Shown: one piece after another, positions 45,981 to 54,554 of the stretch | Numbering within the stretch: position 1 is the stretch's first letter | Layout of the letters: each line of letters opens with the position of its first letter | Assembly (NCBI RefSeq): GCF_030012215.1 | Contig: NZ_JASCXX010000026.1 | Span: 1-64,000, forward strand | Source of the DNA: Anaerobaca lacustris | GTDB taxonomy: Bacteria > Planctomycetota > Phycisphaerae > Sedimentisphaerales > Anaerobacaceae | Length of the DNA: 64,000 bases | Reading direction: 5' to 3' | Notes under the pieces: generated by a model | What the model was told of the DNA's origin: nothing | Seen by the model: only the letters and a program-made list of their open reading frames with translations | Databases searched by the model: none | Position numbers and translations under genes: made by a program

Positions 45981-47887
45981 GCATGCTGAATATCTGCAAA
46001 GTGACCTGTGCGTTGTATCTGGCAATCATCCTGTGTTTCGGTGGTTCGGTCAGTGCCGTTGAAGTGCGATCGCCGGATGGCCTGATGAGCGTCTCGTTCG
46101 AAGTCAAGGACTTCGAGGGCGCGCCGGCGTGCCCGGTGTATAGCGTTCGATACAAGGGCCAAATCGTCGTGAGTGAGTCCCGGCTTGGACTGGAACTCGA
46201 AGGCGGTCGTCTTGGCGATGGGATGGCGGCCACCATTCTTTCGACGGGAAGCAACGATGCGACGTGGAAACCGGTCTATGGCGAGCGGAGCACGATCCGC
46301 GACCGCTACAACCAGATCGAGATTCAACTGACAGAGACGCAGGCCCCCCATCGGATCGTGCAGCTTACGTTCCGCGCCTACGACGAGGGCGTGGCCTTCT
46401 GCTACACGATTCCGAGGCAGGCGGGGATGGATCGCATCACCATTGCGAAAGAGGCCAGCGAGTTTCGGTTTCCGGGCGACCACGCGGCGTGGGCGGTGTA
46501 CAGCGCGCAGGGCAAGTACGAGAAAGTCACGCTCAGCCAGATCAAGCCGGGCTGCGAGCGGCCGCTGGTGATCCAGGCGGCCGACGATGTGTACCTTGCC
46601 GTGGCCGAAGCGAAGCTGGTGGACTACGCGCGAATGAAGCTGGCCCCGCTGACGGGCCGGGCCCATAGTCTGGTGAGCGACCTGAGCGGCCTGGTCGAGG
46701 CGGCGCTGCCGCTGACGACGCCGTGGCGGGTCGTGATGGCGGCCGACCGGCCCGGACAGTTGCTCGAGAACAACGATATCCTCCTGAATCTCAACGCGCC
46801 GTGTGCGATTGCCGACACCTCGTGGATCAAGCCCGGCAAGGTGATTCGCGAGGTCTCGCTGACTACCGCCGGCGGCAAGCGCTGCGTCGATTTTGCCGTG
46901 CAGCGCAACCTCCAATACGTCGAATACGACGCGGGCTGGTATGGCCTTGAGTACTCCGACGAATCGGACGCGACCACGGTGACGCTTGACCCGAAGCGCT
47001 CCAAAGGGCCGCTCGATCTGCACGAGGTGATTCGCTACGCCGAAGAGCACGGGATCGGGGTCATCGTGTACGTCAATCGCCGGGCCCTGGAGCGGCAATT
47101 GGATGAGATCTTGCCGCTCTATCGACGATGGGGGATCAAGGGCGTCAAGTATGGGTTCGTCAACGTCGGCTCGCAGCGATGGACGAGCTGGCTCCACGAG
47201 GCGATCCGCAAGGCGGCCGACCATCAGCTTATGGTGGACGTGCACGACGAGTATCGCCCGACCGGCTACTCGCGCACCTATCCGAACTTCATGACCCAGG
47301 AAGGCATCCGAGGCGACGAAGAGCGGCAGCCCAATGAGATGAGCCTGACGACACTGTTCACGCGGATGATCGCCGGGGCGGGCGACAACACGATCTGCTA
47401 CCTCGACAAGCGTGTGTTCGAGCAATCGACGCACGCCTATCAACTGGCCAAAGCCGTCTGCTTTTACAGCCCGTGGCAGTTCCTCTACTGGTACGATCGG
47501 CCGGAGATGTTCGACGACGAGCCGGAACTGGAGTTCTTCGATCATTGCCCGACGGTGTGGGACCAGACGAAGGTGCTCGAAGACCGCATCGGCGAATACG
47601 CAATCATGGCCCGGCGCAGCGGCTCAGACTGGTTCATGGGCTTCATGAACAGCGGCCAGGCCCGGACGTTCGACGTTTCGCTCGACTTCCTCGATTCCGG
47701 CACGAAGTACGTCGCCCACATCTACTCGGATGACCCGGCGGTGGCGACGCGGACGCGCGTGCGGATCGACCGCTTCGCCGTGGACCGCGACACGAACCTG
47801 AAGATGTCCGCCTCCGACAAGGGGGGCCAGGCCGTCCGCATCGTCGCGGCGACCGCCGAGGACCACTGGCCGCCCTATACGAGATAG
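45977..47887 (+). CDS. GH97-family glycosidase
   Basis: 636 residues with a signal peptide (YLAIILCFGGSVSAVEV). GH97 layout: N-terminal super-sandwich (about 30-290, starting VRSPDGLMSVSFEV), a TIM barrel (about 300-560) and a C-terminal beta domain. Barrel motifs are YVEYDAGWYG, GIKGVKYGFVN, LMVDVHDEYRPTG, SRTYPNFMTQEGIRGDE and PWQFLYWYDRPE. Retaining GH97 enzymes have a nucleophile Asp in the GVKVDF strand. Here that position appears to be Gly393, and Glu425 in HDEYRPTG is retained, which points to the inverting subgroup; this is inference. It is probably an alpha-glucosidase or alpha-galactosidase acting after the PL11 and GH2 steps. Confidence 0.87.
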   Translation: MSMLNICKVTCALYLAIILCFGGSVSAVEVRSPDGLMSVSFEVKDFEGAPACPVYSVRYKGQIVVSESRLGLELEGGRLGDGMAATILSTGSNDATWKPVYGERSTIRDRYNQIEIQLTETQAPHRIVQLTFRAYDEGVAFCYTIPRQAGMDRITIAKEASEFRFPGDHAAWAVYSAQGKYEKVTLSQIKPGCERPLVIQAADDVYLAVAEAKLVDYARMKLAPLTGRAHSLVSDLSGLVEAALPLTTPWRVVMAADRPGQLLENNDILLNLNAPCAIADTSWIKPGKVIREVSLTTAGGKRCVDFAVQRNLQYVEYDAGWYGLEYSDESDATTVTLDPKRSKGPLDLHEVIRYAEEHGIGVIVYVNRRALERQLDEILPLYRRWGIKGVKYGFVNVGSQRWTSWLHEAIRKAADHQLMVDVHDEYRPTGYSRTYPNFMTQEGIRGDEERQPNEMSLTTLFTRMIAGAGDNTICYLDKRVFEQSTHAYQLAKAVCFYSPWQFLYWYDRPEMFDDEPELEFFDHCPTVWDQTKVLEDRIGEYAIMARRSGSDWFMGFMNSGQARTFDVSLDFLDSGTKYVAHIYSDDPAVATRTRVRIDRFAVDRDTNLKMSASDKGGQAVRIVAATAEDHWPPYTR

Positions 47888-47901
47888 CCAGGTCGAGGGG
47901 C

Positions 47902-48114
47902 TCAGTTGGTGAAGAGGTCGAAGATGTTGCCGAGCATGCTCGTATCGGCCTTGTAGATCTCGGTATAGCGACACCGCGCGCAGGTCACGGTGGAGAAGCG
48001 TCGGCTCTGCACGTCGAAGATCTTGCTCCAGAAGCCTCCGGCCGCCCGAATCTCGCCCGTCTCACACTCCATGCCGTGGCATTTGGGACACGTGTAGCTG
48101 ATTGTCTGCATCAT
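47902..48114 (-). CDS. Small zinc-ribbon protein
   Basis: 70 residues. Two Cys pairs, YTCPKCHGMECE and VTCARCRYTEIY, about 40 residues apart form a zinc ribbon like that of predicted nucleic-acid-binding proteins (COG3478/YpzJ type). AGGAGG lies just before two adjacent ATGs at 48114 and 48111. No other domain is present. It converges on the GH97 gene with 14 bases between the stops and looks unrelated to the carbohydrate genes. Confidence 0.75.
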   Translation of the reverse strand: MMQTISYTCPKCHGMECETGEIRAAGGFWSKIFDVQSRRFSTVTCARCRYTEIYKADTSMLGNIFDLFTN

Positions 48115-48427
48115 TGCACCTCCTGAGGAATCCGTTTGGCGACATCCTTCTGAATAGACGTTTCTGTACTCAAACCCTTTCCAAATCGGCAAAAAACCGA
48201 CGGGCATTCGCTGCCGCACCAGAAAGATGATATCATATCGGATTACTGTGATATCTGGGCGTCAGAAACCTCATTCTGCAATATTCGTAGTCCCATAAGC
48301 GTCTATTGTAACAGGAGGCGCACGGGCGACATGTATAGATGATGTGCCGCCAGCTAAGGAGGGTGGGGCAAGGGTTTTCCATTGTCCGGACAGCTCTGTT
48401 GGGCTTTCTTGTTTTGGGAGATGCAAC
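48115..48427. other. Divergent intergenic region with inverted repeat
   Basis: 313 bases, AT-richer than average, between the divergent zinc-ribbon gene and a small unknown gene. It holds an exact 7-bp inverted repeat, GATATCA (48229-48235) and TGATATC (48249-48255), and a GC-rich stem-forming stretch around 48319-48354. No known riboswitch was recognised. Confidence 0.4.
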
Positions 48428-48778
48428 GTGTACATCGGACAAGAATCTGGCGAACCTCTGGTTCATAAGTCTTCATCGCTGCCTCCTTTCCAATACGAGG
48501 CGGGGTATTGCCTCAATGTCAGCGACCGCGGCAGTGCGGGTGTGAAGCTGGAACTGAGTCACAACGGCGACGTCGGTGCGGCCGTCATGTTGCCCCCGGA
48601 GGCGGTTCAGGAGCTGGGCCGCTGGCTGCTGCGGACGCTCGGACAGGACGAACACGGATTCCCCGTCGATCTGTCGGGGATTCTGGAGCGGATCAGCAAG
48701 GCAAAGAAAACAAACCCAATTCTTCAACGGGGCGACAAGACGCGAATCCGCGAGGCCATTCGGGCCCTGAGGACCTGA
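48428..48778 (+). CDS. Small protein of unknown function
   Basis: 116 residues from a GTG at 48428, which has GGGAG seven bases upstream; the longer open frame back to 48344 lacks a site. The protein has a beta-rich N-terminus (AGYCLNVSDRGSAGVKLELS), an amphipathic helix (PPEAVQELGRWLLRTLGQ) and a basic C-terminus. I do not recognise the family. No signal peptide or membrane segment, so it should be cytoplasmic. It converges with the SGNH gene. Confidence 0.55.
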   Translation: MYIGQESGEPLVHKSSSLPPFQYEAGYCLNVSDRGSAGVKLELSHNGDVGAAVMLPPEAVQELGRWLLRTLGQDEHGFPVDLSGILERISKAKKTNPILQRGDKTRIREAIRALRT

Positions 48779-48796
48779 CCGCCCCAGGGAAGCCTG

Positions 48797-49903
48797 CTAT
48801 CTGGCGGCCAGGACGGCGGCTTGAAACGCAGGATCATCGGTAAGTTGTTGTGCCAGAAGTACATACCCTTCGCCCAGGGGGTGGCTGGAATCGGCATAGA
48901 GTTCAGCCGCAAGCGGGGCGGCCATCAGGTGAGGGATACGATTCTCGGTGAGCCACCGCTCAATCTGTCCCTTCACAGCACCGTAGGCGACGGCGTTCTC
49001 GGCCGTGAGCATGTGCTCGTTGAAGGGCCCCACGAGGACGAACACACGATTTCCTCGCGTCTGCAATCGTTCGACGGCACGGCGGAAGAAGAGCCATTGA
49101 AGAGAGCCGTCAAGGTCCACCCACCCCACGTCGCGTTTGGAGCCTCCCCGATCCAGCCATGTGGTGGCCTTCTCCGCTTCAGTGCTCTCTGGTTCGGCCA
49201 GCGGTTCGATCAGTGCGGCCAGGGGATTCTCATAGGGATTCTGCAGTGTCCAGGCGGGCAGGTCCACGCCGTCGAGATAGGCGATTCTTAGGTGGCCGGT
49301 CCAACCGAAGAACGGGATGGTGCGCTCGATTACGGCGTTCAGTCGAGTTGAGAACGACGCCCTGTAACAGGGGATGCTGGGTCGAAATTGCGGGACCAGC
49401 TTCGGATGGTTGAAGTGGAACTCCTTGGTCGTCTGAAGGTCGTGCGTGGCCGAGCTGATCCACAGCGGGTTGAAATGAAGCACTACGGTCTGGTTTGAGA
49501 TGTTGCGGGCGTAGTGCTCGATCAGGCCGCCCAGTGCCGCCGGATGGGCCCCGTCCAGCCCGAGATTGGCAAACCGCCCCTCGCCCACAACATCGTTGAG
49601 ACAGTGCGAAAGCGTTTGGTCGGGGCGCACGTAATGGCCCCAGATTACCGAGTCACCGATCACGGGGACCTTCGCCTGACGAGACACCAGCCGGCAGTGG
49701 CGGGCATACAGCCAGTAGTCGCTGCCCAGCGCATAGGGAATGCGGTAGTCCGGGCCCGGCTCGAAGGTCTCTACTCGCGTCCAAAGCATCGGCGCCGAGA
49801 CGAACAGGGCCACAAGCACGACAGCGACGATCAGCCACTGACGCCCTGTCAGCCAGACGGCCTTTGAATTCAGCATCGCATTGTCTTTGAGTTCTTCTGC
49901 CAT
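48797..49903 (-). CDS. Membrane-anchored SGNH-hydrolase-like protein
   Basis: 368 residues. One N-terminal membrane helix (about 20-42) is followed by an SGNH/AlgJ-type domain facing outward. Block I is VPVIGDSVIWGHYV, with the nucleophile Ser after GD. The late block ADSSHPLGEGYVLLAQ supplies the Asp-x-x-His pair. In alginate and cellulose acetylation systems such proteins work with an MBOAT protein to pass acyl groups to a polysaccharide. The gene begins three bases after the MBOAT gene, which strongly supports that partnership. Last gene of the leftward operon. Confidence 0.75.
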   Translation of the reverse strand: MAEELKDNAMLNSKAVWLTGRQWLIVAVVLVALFVSAPMLWTRVETFEPGPDYRIPYALGSDYWLYARHCRLVSRQAKVPVIGDSVIWGHYVRPDQTLSHCLNDVVGEGRFANLGLDGAHPAALGGLIEHYARNISNQTVVLHFNPLWISSATHDLQTTKEFHFNHPKLVPQFRPSIPCYRASFSTRLNAVIERTIPFFGWTGHLRIAYLDGVDLPAWTLQNPYENPLAALIEPLAEPESTEAEKATTWLDRGGSKRDVGWVDLDGSLQWLFFRRAVERLQTRGNRVFVLVGPFNEHMLTAENAVAYGAVKGQIERWLTENRIPHLMAAPLAAELYADSSHPLGEGYVLLAQQLTDDPAFQAAVLAAR

Positions 49904-49906
49904 CGC

Positions 49907-51283
49907 TCAGAACTGCATGTAGATGAACGGCTGTCCTTCTGAAGGGGCGAACAGCGCCAGATAGGCGAGCATGAGGACGACGAGTCCCATGCGGACCGCC
50001 CTGCATTCGAGCGCCCAACGCAGGCGGGACTCGAAGACGCATTGATAGCACCACACCGCCGCGATCAGAAGGATCGCCAACAGCGGGCAACGAGGGTCGG
50101 TAATACCCGAGCTGAAGATACGGGTCACGATCTGCCCGGCGTCGGCAGCCGTCTCGGCACGGAAGAAGATCCAGGCGAACGTCACAATCGCAAAGACGAA
50201 GGCCTGCTTCATGAAGGTCGGGACGCGGTCCCTATAGAACGCCGTGCGTTCCAGTTCCCGCGTCGCGAACCGCGCGAAGGCGTGGACGGCCCCCCACAGA
50301 ACGAAGGTCCAGGCGGCGCCGTGCCAGAGGCCCGAGAGCACCATCGTCAGGAAGATGTTGCGGTAGGTGTTGAAGCGGCCTTTGCGGTTGCCGCCAAGCG
50401 GGATGTAGACGTAATCCTTGAACCAGGACGAGAGGCTGATGTGCCAGCGGTTCCAGAACTCGCCAAGGCTCGTGGCCAGATACGGGTTGTTGAAGTTGAG
50501 CATCAAGCGGAGGCCCATCATCGCGGCGATGCCCCGCGCCATGTCCGTGTAGCCGCTGAAGTCGAAGTAGATCTGCCAGGCAAACAGGAAGGTGGCGAGA
50601 ATCAGCGCCGGCGCCTGGAAGTCGCCCGGTGTTGCGTAGACCTTGTTGACGTACAGGGCCAGGTAGCTGGCCAGCGCGACCTTCTTGAACAGGCCCACAA
50701 CGAAAAGAGAGAGCCCGTCGGCGAAATCGTTCGCCGTGATTCGTGGCGTCCGGCGCAACTGGGGCAGCAGGTTGCCGGCGCGTTCGATCGGTCCGGCCAG
50801 CAGGCGCGGGAAAAACGCCACGAACGTGGCATAGCGGACGAAGCTCGTCTCCCGCTGGATGGTCCCGCGATAGCTGTCGATGACATAGCCCATCGATTGA
50901 AAGAGATAGAACGACATCCCCGCCGGCAGCAGAATCCCCGGCGCAGAGAGCAGGTAAGGGACATTCAGCGCCGAGAGCAGGGCGTTGACGTTGTCGGTGG
51001 CAAATTGGGCGTACTTGAAGAGGCCCAGGACCGCGAGATTGTTCGCGACGCTGACGGCAAGCCATCGCCTCTTCCGAGGGCTCCCGGCCATCCGCGCGAC
51101 GACGAGGTAGTCCACGACGCTGACGTAGGCGATGGGGAGCAGGTATCGCCAGTCCAGCCACGCGTAGAAGACATAGGAGGTCGCGAGCAGCCAGGGCAGC
51201 CGCAGTCTCGTCCCCTTTACCAGCAGGTACAAGGGATAGGCGATCAGGAAGAAGATCAGGAATGACCACGTCTGAAACAACAT
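49907..51283 (-). CDS. MBOAT-family O-acyltransferase (AlgI-like)
   Basis: 458 residues with about ten to twelve membrane helices. MBOAT/AlgI signatures are visible: MSFYLFQSMGYVIDSYRG, FPRLLAGPIERAGNLLPQL, YFDFSGYTDMARGIAAMMG, FWNRWHISLSSWFKDYVYIP and the invariant His in VLSGLWHGAAWTF. These proteins pass acyl groups, usually acetyl, across the inner membrane to a periplasmic acceptor such as alginate or another exopolysaccharide. The partner SGNH protein is encoded three bases downstream. The polymer is unknown; no polysaccharide synthase lies in the window. Confidence 0.9.
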   Translation of the reverse strand: MLFQTWSFLIFFLIAYPLYLLVKGTRLRLPWLLATSYVFYAWLDWRYLLPIAYVSVVDYLVVARMAGSPRKRRWLAVSVANNLAVLGLFKYAQFATDNVNALLSALNVPYLLSAPGILLPAGMSFYLFQSMGYVIDSYRGTIQRETSFVRYATFVAFFPRLLAGPIERAGNLLPQLRRTPRITANDFADGLSLFVVGLFKKVALASYLALYVNKVYATPGDFQAPALILATFLFAWQIYFDFSGYTDMARGIAAMMGLRLMLNFNNPYLATSLGEFWNRWHISLSSWFKDYVYIPLGGNRKGRFNTYRNIFLTMVLSGLWHGAAWTFVLWGAVHAFARFATRELERTAFYRDRVPTFMKQAFVFAIVTFAWIFFRAETAADAGQIVTRIFSSGITDPRCPLLAILLIAAVWCYQCVFESRLRWALECRAVRMGLVVLMLAYLALFAPSEGQPFIYMQF

Positions 51284-51295
51284 CCGAGGTTCTTC

Positions 51296-53221
51296 TTACT
51301 CCATCAGAGCGCGAACATGGGCTTCGACCGACGCGGCCAGCAGGTCCGTGCCGTAACCGCCTTCCAGCACCGAGATGAGTCGGCCTTGGCTGCACGTCTG
51401 CGCGATCTCCTTGACGATGCGGGTCAGGTGAGCGAATCCCTCCCTGGTGACTCTCATGCTGCCGAGGGCGTCGCCGGCCTGGGCGTCGAACCCGGCCGAG
51501 ACGAAGACGAAGTCGGGCGAAAAGGCCATCGCCGCCGGACGCAGTTGCTGCTCGAAGGCGTCGATGAACTCACGGTCGCCCGAGCCGGCGGGGACGGGTA
51601 CGTTGATCGTCAGATCCGAACCGGCCCCGGCGCCGGTCTGTGAGGCGCTGCCGGTGCCCGGATAGAAGGGCCATTGGTGGATGCTGAAGTACAGCACGCT
51701 GGGGTCGTCGTAGAACGCGTCCTGTGTCCCGTTGCCGTGGTGGACGTCCCAGTCGACGATCAGGACCCTGGACAGGCCGTGCCTCTGTTGAACGTAGCGG
51801 GCGCCGATGGCGACGTTGTTGAAGATGCAGAACCCCGTCGCTCGATCCTTCAGCGCGTGGTGGCCGGGTGGCCGGACCGCGCAGAAGGCATTGGCCACGT
51901 CGCCTGCCATCACCGCATCGACGGCCGCCATCACCCCTCCGGCCGCCATCACCGCGGCGTTGTACGACTGCCGGGAGATCGGAACGTCCATCGAGTCCAG
52001 ATACCGGTCACCCGACTCACAGGCCGCCCTGGCCCGCTCAATGTACTTAGAACTGTGAACCGTCTCGATCCATTCGGCTGGTGCGGGCGCAGGCTTCAGA
52101 GGCGTGAGTTCGTCGGCAAGCCCGGTTGCCTCCAGCCGGCCGACGATCGCGGTGAGTCGCTCAGGCGCTTCCGGGTGCCCGGGGCCTGTCTTGTGCTCCA
52201 GATACAGCGGATCGTAGACGAATCCGGTTCTCGATTGCGGGCGTGCGATGTCTGTCGGGATGCTTGCAGATGCCGCGTTGACGGGCGACCGCAAACGCGG
52301 CTTCGGAACGGCTTGCTCGTGCGGACCATCCCCAAGTCCTGTGGACTTGAGGCTGCCACCCGCCAGTGCCAGGCTCGGCGCGTTACGTACGCAGCGGAAC
52401 CCGATGGCGTCGTTGGACAGGCAGGTGTCGTCGAGCGACGGGTCGCTGGCGCGATAGCTGGATCGGCAGCTCTCGGCGCTGGAATTCCACGCGCCCCCTC
52501 GAATCACACGCTCGGTGCCCGTAGCCGGCCCCATCGGATTCCTGTCCGGGCCGTCGGCATAGTAGTCGGCGCGGTACCAGTCGTTGCACCACTCGGCGAC
52601 GTTGCCGTGCATATCGAACAGGCCCCACCGATTGGGTTTCTTCTGTCCCACCGGTTGGGTCCGGCTGCCGGAGTTCTCCGCAAACCATGCGTGGTCTCCA
52701 AGTGCGCGCGGGTCGTTGCCGAAGCTGTATTGGGTTACCGTCTCCGCCCTGCAGGCGTACTCCCATTCGGCCTCCGTCGGGAGGCGATAGCCGTTGGCGT
52801 CGAAATTGCACTCCCACGTCTGCTCGTCATAGCAAGGCTCGAGCCCCTCGGCCATGGACCGATCGTTGCAGTAGAGGGCTGCATCGGTCCAGTTGACCTG
52901 CTCCAACGGCTGGGCGGGACCCTTGAAATGCGAGGGGTCGGGAAGCTCGTATTTGCGGAATTCCTCCTGGACGACCTCGTGCCGGTCCATCCAAAACGAG
53001 CTGATCCACACCCGGCGGACCGGCGCCTCGTCGCTCTGGCCTCTCTCGCTGCCCATCTCGAACCATCCTTCCGGAATGAGCACCATCTCAATGCCGCTTT
53101 GGGTCGTTTGCCGTTCGGGCGTTTCGGAGACCTCCTCCCGGCGCCGGCAACCCGGGATCGTTACGACGGCGACCACCAGCAGAAGCGCCGTTCTCATTGC
53201 TTTTGCAGACTGCGTCTCCAT
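51296..53221 (-). CDS. Fusion lipoprotein: SUMF1/FGE-like domain plus histone-deacetylase-like domain
   Basis: 641 residues in one uninterrupted frame. Lipobox TIPGC (Cys25) predicts envelope anchoring. Residues about 44-280 are a formylglycine-generating-enzyme/SUMF1 fold (MVLIPEGWFEMGS, RLPTEAEWEYACR, GLFDMHGNVAEWCNDWY, RGGAWN). Of the copper-binding Cys pair, only the second is present (Cys252); the first position is Ser247, so FGE catalysis is unlikely. Residues about 332-641 are an HDAC/acetoin-utilisation-type amidohydrolase with an intact site: His454-His455 (RPPGHH), zinc ligands Asp492, His494 and Asp579, and LEGGYG. Deacetylation outside the cytoplasm is predicted. The MBOAT gene begins 12 bases downstream. 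Confidence 0.85.
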   Translation of the reverse strand: METQSAKAMRTALLLVVAVVTIPGCRRREEVSETPERQTTQSGIEMVLIPEGWFEMGSERGQSDEAPVRRVWISSFWMDRHEVVQEEFRKYELPDPSHFKGPAQPLEQVNWTDAALYCNDRSMAEGLEPCYDEQTWECNFDANGYRLPTEAEWEYACRAETVTQYSFGNDPRALGDHAWFAENSGSRTQPVGQKKPNRWGLFDMHGNVAEWCNDWYRADYYADGPDRNPMGPATGTERVIRGGAWNSSAESCRSSYRASDPSLDDTCLSNDAIGFRCVRNAPSLALAGGSLKSTGLGDGPHEQAVPKPRLRSPVNAASASIPTDIARPQSRTGFVYDPLYLEHKTGPGHPEAPERLTAIVGRLEATGLADELTPLKPAPAPAEWIETVHSSKYIERARAACESGDRYLDSMDVPISRQSYNAAVMAAGGVMAAVDAVMAGDVANAFCAVRPPGHHALKDRATGFCIFNNVAIGARYVQQRHGLSRVLIVDWDVHHGNGTQDAFYDDPSVLYFSIHQWPFYPGTGSASQTGAGAGSDLTINVPVPAGSGDREFIDAFEQQLRPAAMAFSPDFVFVSAGFDAQAGDALGSMRVTREGFAHLTRIVKEIAQTCSQGRLISVLEGGYGTDLLAASVEAHVRALME

Positions 53222-53254
53222 CGGCTTTCCTTTGCGAAGATCACCGCTTGGGCC

Positions 53255-54334
53255 CTATCGCCCCGTCGCGGGGATCGGCACCCAGTCGGGTTCCTTGTTG
53301 TGCAGACCGTCGTTGGTGATCTGGACCCATCGACCGGTCTGGTCGCCGACGCAGATGTTCCAGCCTTCGGCCATTCCGCCGACCTGCTGGCCGCCCCGTG
53401 AGGGACCGTAGCTGAACGTGATGTACTTGCCGTCGGGGGAGAGGTCCACGTGATAGACCTTGGAATTGCGGCTGCACCGGACGATCTCGCGGATGTTCGT
53501 GACCCTGGGCTCAGGGCCGTTCAGATCGATGTCGGCGATCTGAAGGTTCCAATCGGTCTCGCCCCAGACCATCCGGGTCCCGTCGAGGCTGAACTCGGGG
53601 CGGCAGCCCTTGACTCCCCAGGCCGCCAGATCGAACACGCGCGTGCCGAACGCCTCGAACGCAATGATCGCATCGCTGTACCCCATGCCCCCGTGGACGG
53701 CCGCCAGGAACCACTTGCCGTCTGGAGACCAGGAGATGGCGTAGAGGTGGTGCAGGTCGGTATTGACGTGGGGCCGGTGCCACTGGTTCTCCAGATAGTA
53801 GAACACCAGCCCGTCCGTGGCATACTCACGGGTCGTGAAGCGTTCGTATTCCCCCGTAAGGTAGGCGATGCTCTTGCTGTCGAAGGACCAGCAGGGCTCG
53901 CGGGCGTTCCTGGCCACGTGGACCCGGTTGGTGCCGTCGATGTTCATGTAGTAGACGTGTCGCGTGCGGCTTCGGCCGGTCCCCTCGTCCACAACGAAGC
54001 AGATCTTCGTCCCGTCGGGCGAGACGTGGGGATACATTTCGTCCACGTCGGGCGTGTTGGTGAGGTTGACGGGATTCGAGCCGTCCGCGTCCATCATGAA
54101 GAGTTCCCAGTTCCTCTTGCCCTCCGTCTCACGATAGGTCTCGTGAACGATCTTGAACGGGATCTTCTCCAGGTCGAGGGCCTCGCGGGGCAGGGGAATC
54201 TGCTTGGGTCGCATGCGGACCGATCGCGGGTCAGATCCCGTATCGGCCCCGAACGCCGCAGGTCCTGCGGCGGGCACGGCAGCCAACCCCACCAGGGCCA
54301 GCAGGGCCGTCACGGCCAGTCGAGTATGCTTCAT
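53255..54334 (-). CDS. Secreted TolB-like beta-propeller protein
   Basis: 359 residues with a signal peptide (LAVTALLALVGLAAVPAAG) and PD40/TolB-type propeller repeats: ELFMMDADGSNPVNLTNTP, HVSPDGTKICFVV, WSFDSKSIAYL, SWSPDGKWFLAAV and DLSPDGKYITFSY. It is likely to bind a protein or glycan in the envelope; no enzyme motif was seen. The ATG at 54334 has GAGGAG eight bases upstream. First gene of the leftward operon, followed after 33 bases by the SUMF1-HDAC fusion. It has no Pal, TolA or TolQR neighbours, so a Tol-system role is unlikely. Confidence 0.8.
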   Translation of the reverse strand: MKHTRLAVTALLALVGLAAVPAAGPAAFGADTGSDPRSVRMRPKQIPLPREALDLEKIPFKIVHETYRETEGKRNWELFMMDADGSNPVNLTNTPDVDEMYPHVSPDGTKICFVVDEGTGRSRTRHVYYMNIDGTNRVHVARNAREPCWSFDSKSIAYLTGEYERFTTREYATDGLVFYYLENQWHRPHVNTDLHHLYAISWSPDGKWFLAAVHGGMGYSDAIIAFEAFGTRVFDLAAWGVKGCRPEFSLDGTRMVWGETDWNLQIADIDLNGPEPRVTNIREIVRCSRNSKVYHVDLSPDGKYITFSYGPSRGGQQVGGMAEGWNICVGDQTGRWVQITNDGLHNKEPDWVPIPATGR

Positions 54335-54496
54335 GGTGAATACTCCTCGATAACAAGCAGACCTCGGAATTGCCGTAAGAACGGCTGCCCGACAGCATAT
54401 CTCCCGTCTCCTGGCCATGCAAGGGGGCCTTTTCCCGTTGTCCCCCGCCGGACAGCCGAGGCGGGTGGTGGGGTTGGACGCTCTGCGATTTTTTCC

Positions 54497-54526
54497 TTGT
54501 CGCCCCTCCCGGCGATGTGGTAGGAT
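54497..54526 (+). promoter_or_regulatory. Candidate promoter for the pseudopilin-like gene
   Basis: TTGTCG (54497-54502), an 18-base spacer, and TAGGAT (54521-54526). Both boxes match four of six. Confidence 0.3.
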
Positions 54527-54554
54527 ACACGCGGTCTATTTGTAGGGAGGTGTT

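Noticed and set aside
48319-48420. Riboswitch-like GC-rich leader before the small unknown gene
   Set aside because: Some stems can form, and parts loosely recall a cyclic-di-GMP-I motif, but the conserved core bases do not match.
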